Below, piece after piece: positions 34,078 through 42,790 of a DNA stretch of 52,194 nucleotides. The DNA is taken from assembly GCA_016935735.1 (NCBI GenBank), contig JAFGQK010000374.1, forward strand, positions 1 through 52,194, given 5' to 3'. The stretch comes from Spirochaetales bacterium. Its GTDB lineage: Bacteria; Spirochaetota; Spirochaetia; SZUA-6; JAFGRV01. Within the stretch, counting starts at the first letter, position 1, and each line of letters opens with the position of its first letter. The position numbers and the translations under genes were made by a program. The notes under the pieces were generated by a model. The model was not told the origin of the DNA. It saw only the letters and a program-made list of their open reading frames with translations, and made no database searches.

Positions 34078-35733
34078 ATGAAAAAAAGATTGCTTATTGT
34101 CGGCGGGGTTGCCGCAGGTGCATCATGTGCAGCCCGGGCACGACGTCTTTCCGAAGAAACGGAAATCATCATCTTCGAGCGGGGAAATTATGTCTCGTTT
34201 GCCAATTGCGGCCTTCCTTATTATGTAGGTCATAAAATAAAAATCAGGGAAAAACTTCTTGTGGCAACACCGGATTATTTCAAAAGGAGGTTTCAAATAG
34301 AAGTGAGGCTGGAACATGAAGTGACAGCGATCGACCGGGGGAAGAAAACAATCACTGTAATGGATCTGAAATCGGGACAGGAGTACACGGAACAATACGA
34401 TTTTCTTATGCTTGCACCAGGGGCCCGGGCAGTGAAGCCCCCGGTAAAAGGGGCGGATATCCAGGGAATATTCACGGTAAAAACAATACCGGATGCGGAT
34501 GATATCCTGGATTGGATTTCCAGGCATAAGGTGCATGATGCACTTATTATCGGCGGGGGATTCATCGGGTGTGAGATGGCAGAGAACCTCCACGAACTGG
34601 GCATAAAAGTCCGTATTGTGGAGATGCTCCCCCAGCTTATGCCCCAGGTTGATGCAGAAATGGCATGGTTCATCCATAGTCATGTAAAACAAAGCGGTAT
34701 AACACTATCACTTCATACAAAAGTCATGGAATTTGAAAGGGATTCAGAAAGCACTATTTGTGTCACCTTATCATCCGGCGAAGTGGTGAAAACAGGTATA
34801 GTGATAAGCGCGACAGGAGTACGGCCGGATACAGCCCTTGCAAAAGAAGCAGGACTTGCCATGAGTCCTTCCGGTGGAATAACGGTGGACAATTATATGC
34901 AGACCAGCGATCCGGCTGTGTGGGCTGCAGGGGATGCGGTCGAATCGATTCATGTGCTCTCGGGAAAACCGGTTCTTCTTCCCCTTGCCGGTCCGGCGAA
35001 TAGACAGGGACGTCTTGCAGCAGATGTAATGATGGGGACAAATCCCGAACCATTCCGTGGTGTACAGGGTACCTTTGTCTGCGGGATCGCTGGGCTTACC
35101 GTGGCATCCACAGGTCTGGGTGAAAGAAATTGTAAAGACAGCGGGATCCAGTATGAAAAAATATATTTAAGCCCCTATCATCATGCAGGCTACTATCCCG
35201 GGGCAGCACCTGTCACAATGAAGCTTGTCTTTTCAAAACCGGATGGGAAAATACTCGGGGCACAATCCGTGGGTATGGAAGGTGTTGATAAAAGAATCGA
35301 TGTTATCTCCATGGCAATACAGAATAATGGTACTGTTTATGATCTTGAGCAGGCAGAACTCTGTTATGCACCCCAGTATGGGTCTGCCAAAGACCCGGTT
35401 AATATGGCCGGCATGATCGCGGTCAACATATTGCGGGGATTTCACCCTGTCGCCCACTGGGATGATATAAAGCAAAACAGGGCATTTATCCTTGATGTCC
35501 GTACAAAAAGAGAGTATCAAAACGGGCATTACCCGGATGCAGTGAATATTCCGCTGGATACATTAAGAAATGAACTTGATAAAATACCGGGAGACAGGGA
35601 AATATTGGTCTATTGTCTTAGCGGACAGCGGTCGTACTATGCTGTAAGAATTTTATTAGAATACGGATTTAATGCAAAGAATATCCCCGGCGGATACATG
35701 TTTTACAGGGATTATGATGAATATGATGAATAA
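34078..35733 (+). CDS. CoA-disulfide reductase with C-terminal rhodanese domain
   Basis: 551 aa from ATG 34078, behind GAGGAGTG; an upstream start would add nine residues and is rejected. FAD site GGVAAGASCAARARR, redox Cys in SFANCGLPYY (about residue 43), NAD(P)H site IGGGFIGCEMAE, second FAD site WAAGDAVE. The last 95 residues are rhodanese-like with active Cys in YCLSGQRSYYA. CoADR-rhodanese proteins reduce CoA-disulfide, CoA-persulfide or polysulfide with NAD(P)H. It is useful for redox balance or sulfur handling in anaerobes. Gene context is neutral. Confidence 0.92.
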   Translation: MKKRLLIVGGVAAGASCAARARRLSEETEIIIFERGNYVSFANCGLPYYVGHKIKIREKLLVATPDYFKRRFQIEVRLEHEVTAIDRGKKTITVMDLKSGQEYTEQYDFLMLAPGARAVKPPVKGADIQGIFTVKTIPDADDILDWISRHKVHDALIIGGGFIGCEMAENLHELGIKVRIVEMLPQLMPQVDAEMAWFIHSHVKQSGITLSLHTKVMEFERDSESTICVTLSSGEVVKTGIVISATGVRPDTALAKEAGLAMSPSGGITVDNYMQTSDPAVWAAGDAVESIHVLSGKPVLLPLAGPANRQGRLAADVMMGTNPEPFRGVQGTFVCGIAGLTVASTGLGERNCKDSGIQYEKIYLSPYHHAGYYPGAAPVTMKLVFSKPDGKILGAQSVGMEGVDKRIDVISMAIQNNGTVYDLEQAELCYAPQYGSAKDPVNMAGMIAVNILRGFHPVAHWDDIKQNRAFILDVRTKREYQNGHYPDAVNIPLDTLRNELDKIPGDREILVYCLSGQRSYYAVRILLEYGFNAKNIPGGYMFYRDYDEYDE

Positions 35734-35796
35734 AAAATGTTGCACAGAAACAGAACTGTGGTAGAATGTAATGAAAAAGATTCCAGGGAGGCATCT

Positions 35797-36437
35797 ATGA
35801 AAATAAAGTTGTATGTATTTTTTTAATAATGACTGTCGTTCTTTTCATTTCCAGCTGCCAGTTTGATACGGATTATATTGCAGAAGATGAAATGTCCATG
35901 ACCAGGCAGTCCGGCACTGATATAAGTCCGGTTAAACTCATAAAGGATACCGGGGTTATCCGGTATATCAACCTGGAAGGCGGGATTTTACGGGATTATC
36001 GGCAGAAAGGGCAATTATGATCCGGTCAAATGGATGTGGGAGTATTCGAGCAGGGGTTTATACAGGGGAATCCGTGGTTTATCCGGGCAACAACAGGGAC
36101 ATACCAGGTAATAAACCTGCCAGAAGAATTTCAAATTGAAAAGTTGAAAGTCAGATTTGTTGGTGTGATCCGGAAAGACATCATCATTATTCCTGCACTA
36201 TGGCCTCTTCTTGAAATCATCGAAATTGAAAAAGTAGATTCTGATCCGGTTATTTTCAGATTAAGTGAAGAATTTAAACTGCCAGTCAGGCAAAGTGCAC
36301 TTGAACCAGGGGAAGAAATTCTTTTCACGTTTAAAACTGTCCTGTCGGATTCACGCTGCCCTATTGGCGTGATATGTGTCTGGCAGGGTGAGGCAATCAT
36401 CCTGGTGAATGTAAAAATCGGATCTATGGTAAAGTAA
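35797..36437 (+). pseudogene. Frameshifted lipoprotein gene
   Basis: Starts with GGGAGG ribosome site and ATG 35797. Reading MKIKLYVFF stops at a TAA in a run of seven T at about 35818-35824. One more T would give a full signal and lipobox (MKIKLYVFFLIM then VVLFISSC). The frame continues as QFDTDYIAEDEM to 36020. Around 35981 and 36030 the similarity hops frames again (GFYGIIGRKGNYDP, then NLPEEF in the last frame). The final block has DSRCPIGVICVWQGEAI. At least two indels mark decay. Protein family unknown; two repeated ligand-like modules are implied. Confidence 0.7.
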
Positions 36438-36450
36438 TATCTTTTTAAAA

Positions 36451-36491
36451 CGTCGTCCGTACGGAATTAAACATCGTTCGTACGGAATAAA
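36451..36491. repeat. Two direct repeats with 21-bp period (TCGT[CT]CGTACGGAA)
   Basis: Two copies of the core CGTACGGAAT lie 21 bp apart: 36451-36470 and 36472-36491. Copy 1 contains the palindrome TCCGTACGGA. A 21-bp period places both on one DNA face, which suits two cooperative regulator dimers. The nearest gene is the CBM/GT-C fusion at 36711. Confidence 0.5.
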
Positions 36492-36536
36492 TCGCTTTTA
36501 TTTTTTTTATTATCACTATATAATGTGAATAGAGGA

Positions 36537-36572
36537 GGTTCTTGCAAAAATACTATATTTACTGCAAGAACC
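36537..36572. repeat. Hairpin A of three in the leader of the CBM/GT-C gene
   Basis: GGTTCTTGCA (36537-36546) pairs perfectly with TGCAAGAACC (36563-36572), loop 16 nt. Confidence 0.6.
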
Positions 36573-36587
36573 GACCTTGACAACAGT

Positions 36588-36632
36588 GGAGTATTTTTAT
36601 TTCCTTTTAGTATAATAAAATAAAAATACTCC
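36588..36632. repeat. Hairpin B
   Basis: Perfect 15-bp arms, 36588-36602 (GGAGTATTTTTATTT) and 36618-36632, loop 15 nt. Confidence 0.6.
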
Positions 36633-36634
36633 GA

Positions 36635-36683
36635 AGCCTCTTGCAAAAATTCCTTAAATACTATTGGATTTTTGCAAGAGGCT
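36635..36683. repeat. Hairpin C
   Basis: Perfect 16-bp arms, 36635-36650 (AGCCTCTTGCAAAAAT) and 36668-36683, loop 17 nt. It shares CTTGCAAAAAT with hairpin A. The ATG of the next gene is 28 bp after. Confidence 0.6.
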
Positions 36684-36710
36684 TGATAATTATAAAATAA
36701 GGAAGGCAAA

Positions 36711-39053
36711 ATGAAAGTGAAATACCCTTATTGGAGTATTTTAGTACTCGTTCTTGTACTGTCCGGCTGTTCAAGTGCAGTCGAAGATTCAACAGATCTG
36801 ATAAAGAATGGCGATTTTGAGAAAAACAATGGAACACTCCCGGCATCATGGCGTACAGAAGCATATGATGAAGAGCACCGTAGCATACAATTTTCCGTAA
36901 TAAAGGGGACATCTGCCCATTCAGGTGATTATTGTGTAAAAATAGTAAACATGGACAGGGCCGATTCGCGTTTTATCCAGAATGTAAGTGTAAAGCCAAA
37001 ATCATACTACAAGATCACCGGCTGGATCCGGTCAGAAGGGATTCCCGAAAGACAGATCGGGGGAAATTTGTCTGTCATGGATGTGTTTGCTTCATCCGTC
37101 GATGTAAGGAATTCAGGGGAAGTATGGAAGCATGTTGAATTATATGGGAAAACCGGCCCGGATCAGAATTCCATTATAGTCGGATGCAGGCTTGGGGGAT
37201 ATGGAGAGGAAAGCAGGGGAACCGCCTTTTTTGATGATATAAGCCTTTACAAATTAAGCGGGAATCCTGTAGGCAGGGAAGTGATGAATTTTTATCAGGA
37301 TAAATCTGCAAAAGAAGAAGTAACCAAAGAATCACTTAATATGCAGCAGGCAAAAGAAAAGACCAATGCATTTTTCTGGATTATTATTTTTTCGTTTCTG
37401 TTTCTCGGACTCTATTTTTTCCTCCATTTCTTTTTCCTGGAAAAGGACCGCCTGGGCATGGAGGATCAATCGTCAAAAATATTAATTCTGTTTGTTGTTT
37501 TTATCGGTATTGCTTTTCTTCTAAGGGTGATAATGGGGTATCTCATTGAAGGCCAGGCAGGTGATCTCGGTTGTTTTAAGGGATGGGGGCAGCATGCCAT
37601 TTCTACTCCGTGGACGGACTATTATGATTATTACAGTGCATATATCCATAAAGCGAAATACTGGTGTGATTATCCCCCGGTCTATGTGATGATTCTTGCT
37701 GTTCTGGCCTGGATACAGAGGATTTTTCAACTGGGTGCACCGGCGTATACACTGCTTATTAAAATGCCCAATATCATTTCGGATATCATCTGCTGCTACC
37801 TTATTTACCGGCTTGCAAAAAGACATTTTCATAATACAGGTGCGCTTGCCCTTTCAATTCTCTATGCATTTAACCCTGCTATTATTATTAATTCAGCAGT
37901 ATGGGGCCAGGCTGATGCGATTTATACACTCCTTGCCCTTCTTGTTGTCATTTTTATCCTGGATAACAAGCTGTGGCTTTCCGGCCTTGTCCTCGGTATC
38001 GCACTTTTAATTAAAATACAGACTGCATTTGTCGCTTTTGCAGGTATTTTCGCACTCATAGAAAAGAAGAGTGCAAAAGATTGGGTATCGACAATGGCGG
38101 CCAGTCTGGGTATTTTTTTCCTCATGGTTCTTCCCTTTGGAATAAAGCTGCCGTTTGAATGGATTTTTGTACAGCTTATCGGGACCCTCACCGGGTATCC
38201 CTTTGCATCAGTCAATGCATACAACTTTTTTGCCCTTTTCGGCGGGAACTGGCTCCGGGGTTCTGAACCGTTTCTCTTCGGTTTTTCTTCTGATGTATGG
38301 GGAATCGCAATCGGGTACTTTGCCATAATTTTCATGATCTTTATCTATTTTTACAGCAAGGAGAAATCAAAGAATTATTATATCGGCCTGTTTGCCATGG
38401 CAGCTATTTTCATGTTTATTCCCGGGATGCATGAACGGTACCTGTATGCAGTTGTCGTCTTTTCGATTATGACCTATATATATACAAAGGACAGACGCTT
38501 TTTATACCTGTTTCTCGGATTCTCCGTTTCCGTGTTTGTGAATGTTTACCATATCCTGGATGTGTTTATTGTTCAGGATATGGCCCGGGCACAATACCCC
38601 GATTATCCGATAGAACCTTTGAAAGAACCGGTGCTTTTGATTAATTCCCTGGCAAACTGTTTCCTTTTCGGTTATCTTGTCAAGGTCGGCGTCGATGTCT
38701 ATATCCGCAAACGCCTCGTGGTGGACACGGGGCATGTTTATACCACCCCCCTGGAGGTAAGCAGGGAAGAGATGTATAATCCGGAAAGACATATATCACC
38801 GAAAGAAAAAATGAAAATAGAGAGTCCCAAACGGAATATTGTTTTAATAACAGGACTACTCAGTGTACTTATACCGTTTCTTGGTTTATACCCCTGGATA
38901 ATCGGCAGAAAAGAAATGAAAAGTTACCCGGAGGATAATGTTCTCCGCGCCGGGAACCTTCTCGGGAAAGGAATAATCATCCTCCGGATCGTGACATTTA
39001 TTATAGGGCTTCTGGTGTTACTGTTATTTCTTAGTGGTGTCATTGAACTGTAA
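36711..39053 (+). CDS. CBM-like domain fused to GT-C-like multi-spanning transferase
   Basis: 780 aa, RBS AAGGAAGG. N-terminal lipobox LSGC (about Cys20) gives a lipoprotein-like start. Residues 24-185 are a CBM-like jelly roll (DLIKNGDFEKNNGTLPASW opening, RFIQNVSVKPKSYYKITGWIRS, TAFFDDISLYKL), a paralogue of the protein at 24576. After a linker, about ten helices (residues 222-775) include AGDLGCFKGWGQHAISTPWTDYYDYYSAY and KYWCDYPPVYVMILA, typical of GT-C mannosyl/glucosyl transferases. The family is inferred; activity is not established. It is followed by GtrA, so lipid-linked sugar transfer to envelope glycans is likely. Confidence 0.8.
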   Translation: MKVKYPYWSILVLVLVLSGCSSAVEDSTDLIKNGDFEKNNGTLPASWRTEAYDEEHRSIQFSVIKGTSAHSGDYCVKIVNMDRADSRFIQNVSVKPKSYYKITGWIRSEGIPERQIGGNLSVMDVFASSVDVRNSGEVWKHVELYGKTGPDQNSIIVGCRLGGYGEESRGTAFFDDISLYKLSGNPVGREVMNFYQDKSAKEEVTKESLNMQQAKEKTNAFFWIIIFSFLFLGLYFFLHFFFLEKDRLGMEDQSSKILILFVVFIGIAFLLRVIMGYLIEGQAGDLGCFKGWGQHAISTPWTDYYDYYSAYIHKAKYWCDYPPVYVMILAVLAWIQRIFQLGAPAYTLLIKMPNIISDIICCYLIYRLAKRHFHNTGALALSILYAFNPAIIINSAVWGQADAIYTLLALLVVIFILDNKLWLSGLVLGIALLIKIQTAFVAFAGIFALIEKKSAKDWVSTMAASLGIFFLMVLPFGIKLPFEWIFVQLIGTLTGYPFASVNAYNFFALFGGNWLRGSEPFLFGFSSDVWGIAIGYFAIIFMIFIYFYSKEKSKNYYIGLFAMAAIFMFIPGMHERYLYAVVVFSIMTYIYTKDRRFLYLFLGFSVSVFVNVYHILDVFIVQDMARAQYPDYPIEPLKEPVLLINSLANCFLFGYLVKVGVDVYIRKRLVVDTGHVYTTPLEVSREEMYNPERHISPKEKMKIESPKRNIVLITGLLSVLIPFLGLYPWIIGRKEMKSYPEDNVLRAGNLLGKGIIILRIVTFIIGLLVLLLFLSGVIEL

Positions 39054-39060
39054 GGACGGT

Positions 39061-39486
39061 ATGATGGGAAAAGGAAACCGGTTTGTAGAGAGTGTCATAA
39101 GGCTATGGAATATATTCGGACAATTTATCAGATTCAACCTTGTTGGCCTGGTAAATACCGTCATTACCTTTATTGTCTTTGCCCTGCTTAACAAGGTTTT
39201 TTCCATTAATAAATTTGCAGCAGAACCAATCGGGTATGTATGTGGTCTTATTAACAGTTATTTTATGAATAAAATCTGGACATTCGGCAAAAAACACCGG
39301 TACCATACCATTGAGGTAATGAAATTTGTGATTGTAAATGGAATTGCACTTGGAGGTACATTACTCATTCTGATGTTTTCCGAAGATTATCTGCACATCG
39401 ATGTACTCTGGGGGAAGTGTATTGCGTATTGTTTTAGCATACCGGTGAATTACCTTGGTTTCAAATTCTGGGTTTTTAAGGATTAG
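39061..39486 (+). CDS. GtrA-like flippase protein
   Basis: 141 aa; start at ATG 39061 with AAGGACGG in front (a GTG further up would overlap the previous gene). Four helices of the GtrA family: FIRFNLVGLVNTVITFIVFALL, EPIGYVCGLINSYFMNKIWTF, the KFVIVNGIALGGTLLILMF helix and a last one ending VNYLGFKFWVF. GtrA proteins are associated with moving polyprenyl-linked sugars across the membrane. Placement right after the GT-C fusion agrees with a shared glycan-decoration role. Confidence 0.88.
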   Translation: MMGKGNRFVESVIRLWNIFGQFIRFNLVGLVNTVITFIVFALLNKVFSINKFAAEPIGYVCGLINSYFMNKIWTFGKKHRYHTIEVMKFVIVNGIALGGTLLILMFSEDYLHIDVLWGKCIAYCFSIPVNYLGFKFWVFKD

Positions 39487-39495
39487 GGGGACTTT

Positions 39496-40551
39496 GTGAA
39501 ATTCCGGAAACAATACATTACTGCCGGTATTCTCCTTCTTGCTGCATGCACCAGTCATCTGTCCGGCTGTAAAGGTATTCCGAAACATGATAATCCGGTT
39601 TTTAATTCGGGGAAAACACTCCATGAAATCTGGAGAATCATCTATGATCTGCCATTGAACCTGGAAAAGAATCCGGTTTATCCGGAGCCGGTGAAAAAAT
39701 ATTTTTCCTATTACCAGCTTGACTTTGAAGGGGTGGATCATTACTTTGGCTCACTCCGTTCCGGGAACTACCTTATTACGGCACATATCTTTATGCCCCG
39801 GTTTGCCATTGAAACTGTTTACCTGGTTCACGGGTACCTGCTCCATTCCGGGTATTTTAATGAATTCATAAAACTGTTGCTTGAACACAATTTCGCGGTA
39901 GCAGCATTTGATCTGCCGGGACACGGATTTTCCAGCGGCCGGATCGCGGATATCGGGAGTTTTTCCGAATATGCACAGACCCTGAACGATTTCCTTCATT
40001 TTACAGAAGATACCTTTCTCCCGCCACCGGTTGCTGTTATCGGTCACAGCGCCGGCGGGGCTGCTGTTATTGAATATATGCTTCATTATGAGAGTGTCTT
40101 TTCCCTGCACATTCTTTCTGCCCCGTTAGTGAGATCCCGGCTGTGGGATCTCTCCAGAACCGGGGTTGCGCTGTTTCAGGGGGTAGTCAAAACGGTTCCT
40201 TCACGGATTGACGATTGTACCTCGGATAAAGAATACCTGGATTTCCTTAAAGACCGGGAACCATTACGCCGTGAGAGGGTTCCGCTTACCTGGGTAAAGG
40301 CACTCTTTGCGTGGAATAAACAGCTTGTCCAGCAGAAAAACAAAATCGATAGTGAAATCCTGGTATTCCAGGGGAAAAAGGATACCGTTGTGGAATGGGA
40401 ATATAATATGAGTTTTATTAAGCAGAGGTGCCCCCGTGCCAGGATCGTTTATTTTGATACGGCAAAGCATGAGATATTCAAGGAAAAACAGGAAATCAGA
40501 AATATGCTGTTCGATGCTGTTATCAAAGAGTTGGAACGAAAGCATTATTAA
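39496..40551 (+). CDS. Alpha/beta-hydrolase lipoprotein (monoacylglycerol-lipase-like)
   Basis: 351 aa from GTG 39496. A signal sequence with lipobox LAAC is probable (Cys18). The hydrolase core: oxyanion strand TVYLVHGYLLHSGYF, AFDLPGHGFSSGR, nucleophile Ser in VIGHSAGGAA, acid Asp in GKKDTVVEW and His in TAKHEIF. The substrate could be a lysolipid or monoacylglycerol. The gene is 9 bp after GtrA, so it may belong to the same unit. Confidence 0.85.
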   Translation: MKFRKQYITAGILLLAACTSHLSGCKGIPKHDNPVFNSGKTLHEIWRIIYDLPLNLEKNPVYPEPVKKYFSYYQLDFEGVDHYFGSLRSGNYLITAHIFMPRFAIETVYLVHGYLLHSGYFNEFIKLLLEHNFAVAAFDLPGHGFSSGRIADIGSFSEYAQTLNDFLHFTEDTFLPPPVAVIGHSAGGAAVIEYMLHYESVFSLHILSAPLVRSRLWDLSRTGVALFQGVVKTVPSRIDDCTSDKEYLDFLKDREPLRRERVPLTWVKALFAWNKQLVQQKNKIDSEILVFQGKKDTVVEWEYNMSFIKQRCPRARIVYFDTAKHEIFKEKQEIRNMLFDAVIKELERKHY

Positions 40552-40640
40552 TAAATGATAATTCCAAAATGTATTGCATTGAATAATGAATTATAGTAAA
40601 ATATAAATCAAGTATTCATTGCATCCGGTAAGTTATAGTA

Positions 40641-41339
40641 ATGGAAAAAAATGATAAACCAATGCAATTGGAAATATCCGATACACTAATAGGAAAATGG
40701 CAGAGTATTATTGACCTTTTAGCTGAAATTATTAATGTCCCGGCAGGACTCATTATGCGGATCGTTCAAGACAGCATAGAGGTATTTATTGCGAGTAAAA
40801 ACGAATACAATCCCTATTATACCGGTCAAAGCGAACACTTGTCGGGTTCCGGGTTGTACTGTGAAACAGTGATTAAAACCAGGGAAAAGCTGCTGGTGAA
40901 GAATGCACATAAAAGCGAAAAATGGAGAAATAATCCCGATATAAAACTGAACATGATCTCGTACCTCGGGTTCCCGCTTACCTATCCGGATGGCACACCA
41001 TTCGGTACCATATGTGTGTTGGATACAAAAGAAAATGCCTATTCAGAAAACTATGAAAGACTCATGCTTGACTTCCGTGATATTATTCAGGGACACCTTG
41101 AACTTATGTATATGAATCATGTCCTTGGTGTAAGAAATAAAAATCTTATGGATTTCATTTCCGAGATTAAAATCCTCCGGGGGATAATACCGATTTGCTC
41201 CTTCTGTAAAAAGGTAAGAACAGATAAGGGGTATTGGGAATCGGTGGAAGAATATCTCGCAGATCATTCGGATGCAGAATTTTCTCACGGGGTATGCCCG
41301 GATTGTAAAAAAAAGTATTATAACGAATTGGAGCATTAA
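40641..41339 (+). CDS. GAF-domain sensor with C-terminal Cys4 tail
   Basis: 232 aa, cytosolic. Residues 15-165 are a GAF domain (LIMRIVQDSIEVFIAS, YCETVIKTREKLLVKNA, GFPLTYPDGTPFGTICVLD). The tail has IPICSFCKKVRTDKGYWESVEEYLADHSDAEFSHGVCPDC, a motif common after GAF/PAS and response-regulator domains, with two CxxC pairs for a metal. No catalytic output domain is present. It probably senses a small molecule or redox state and signals by protein contact. No operon is evident. Confidence 0.87.
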   Translation: MEKNDKPMQLEISDTLIGKWQSIIDLLAEIINVPAGLIMRIVQDSIEVFIASKNEYNPYYTGQSEHLSGSGLYCETVIKTREKLLVKNAHKSEKWRNNPDIKLNMISYLGFPLTYPDGTPFGTICVLDTKENAYSENYERLMLDFRDIIQGHLELMYMNHVLGVRNKNLMDFISEIKILRGIIPICSFCKKVRTDKGYWESVEEYLADHSDAEFSHGVCPDCKKKYYNELEH

Positions 41340-41690
41340 CTTAACTGGCTTTGTTTTTTCATATTATAGTAAAAAATATAAAAAAGACTGCATTGATAAT
41401 TATTACATAATAAATATAATAATAATTGAGTTTCTCATTATATTGATTTTTTCCTGGTGTGTCGGATGAACAAGAAAAAAACAGGAGAAAACAGAAAAAC
41501 TGCAAATTAAAGCCCTGTTAAAAGAACCTGGATAGCCTGTTAATTGGGTTGTGGGCTTAAGCCTTCGTTATGACATATGCACAACAAATTTTCCATAATT
41601 TCCACTCCCGGACAGAGGATGGTGCTATACCTTGACAGTAAGAAAGAAAAAGATTAGAGTAAAAAACCAATGGATGCAAAACAGGAATAA
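41340..41690. other. Spacer before the Opp-like genes
   Basis: 351 bp, AT-rich. I see no convincing gene; short coding-like stretches near 41390-41530 are frameshifted and unassigned. A TTGACA promoter lies at the right end. Confidence 0.4.
41632..41660 (+). promoter_or_regulatory. Promoter of the Opp-like gene set
   Basis: TTGACA (41632-41637), 17-bp spacer, TAGAGT (41655-41660), 31 bp before the ATG. It shows that transcription begins at the permease and not at an upstream transporter gene. Confidence 0.55.
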
Positions 41691-42788
41691 ATGAAGAAAT
41701 TCTTTAAAGGATTAATAAGAAGACCGGTTGCACTTATCTCATTTATTACCCTTATTATTCTCTATATGACTATGTTTTTCTGTGAATTTTTTTCCCCTTA
41801 TACACCGACGGATATTTTCAAAGATCACAGCTATCATCCCCCTAACCTGGTTTTCTATTCGGACAGGCACGGATTCGGACCGCAGGTCAGGAAATATGCA
41901 CTTATCAATCAGATTACATGGGAATATGCACCGCTTAAAGGAGAGTATGAAAGGGTGAATTTTTTTGCCCGGGGTCCTGGATATTTATTCTGGGGTCTGT
42001 TCAAAACGGATATCCACTTTTGGGGCATCAATGCCCCTTACACGGAAAACGGCCGGACATGGAAAGAGGGGGGACAGAACTACCCTGTGTTTCTCTTTGG
42101 GGCCGACCACCTTGGCAGGGACCTTTTTTCAAGGGTGTTATACGGTTCACGGATTTCACTTACCATCGGGTTTCTCGGGACCGTCATCTCCCTGACACTG
42201 GCAATCATCCTCGGCGGTCTTGCCGGTTATTACGGGGGTAAAATCGACTGGTTTGTAATGAGGTTTGCAGAGTTCTTTATTCTTATCCCCGGTCTTTATC
42301 TTATCCTTTTTTTACGATCCATCTTTTCCAGGAATATGGATTCAGGTCAATCTTTTATTCTCATAACAATGATTTTAGCTTTTGTTGCATGGCCCGGCAG
42401 GGCACGGGTTATACGCGGTATGGTGCATGCCATTAAACGGGAGGATTTTATTGCCGCAGCCCAGCTCCAGGGAATCCCTTCCCTTGTGATTATTTTCCGG
42501 CAGATCATCCCGCAGATGACATCAATCCTCATTATCTGGGTCACACTGGGTATTCCGGGCTTTATTCTCGGTGAAACAGTGCTTTCTTACCTGGGCCTTG
42601 GTATCATTGATCCTGCGGTAAGCTGGGGGGTATTGATCAACAAGGACATTACTTCCCTTGGTAACTTAAAAAACTTTCCATGGTTCCTGATCCCTGGTGT
42701 ATTTCTTTTACTCACTACCCTTGCTTTCAGTTTCTTGGGAGACCTGTTCAGAGACATTCTCGATCCGTATTTTAAGGAGAGGAAATAA
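41691..42788 (+). CDS. Oligopeptide-type ABC permease (OppC/DppC-like)
   Basis: 365 aa, longer than usual OppC by a periplasmic insertion of about 85 residues (about 45-130) as in YejE-type permeases. Helices: one at 13-33 and five after 150. Conserved blocks are FLFGADHLGRDLFSRVLYGSRISL, AWPGRARVIRGMVHAIKREDFIAAAQLQGI (EAA loop) and GETVLSYLGLGI. It forms half of the inner-membrane channel; the OppB-type half and the substrate-binding protein are not next to it. Confidence 0.9.
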   Translation: MKKFFKGLIRRPVALISFITLIILYMTMFFCEFFSPYTPTDIFKDHSYHPPNLVFYSDRHGFGPQVRKYALINQITWEYAPLKGEYERVNFFARGPGYLFWGLFKTDIHFWGINAPYTENGRTWKEGGQNYPVFLFGADHLGRDLFSRVLYGSRISLTIGFLGTVISLTLAIILGGLAGYYGGKIDWFVMRFAEFFILIPGLYLILFLRSIFSRNMDSGQSFILITMILAFVAWPGRARVIRGMVHAIKREDFIAAAQLQGIPSLVIIFRQIIPQMTSILIIWVTLGIPGFILGETVLSYLGLGIIDPAVSWGVLINKDITSLGNLKNFPWFLIPGVFLLLTTLAFSFLGDLFRDILDPYFKERK

Positions 42789-42790
42789 AC

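Noticed and set aside
41390..41530. Small hydrophobic protein in the Opp spacer
   Set aside because: A hydrophobic stretch and a charged tail are in different frames, with no ribosome site. Not enough to call a gene.
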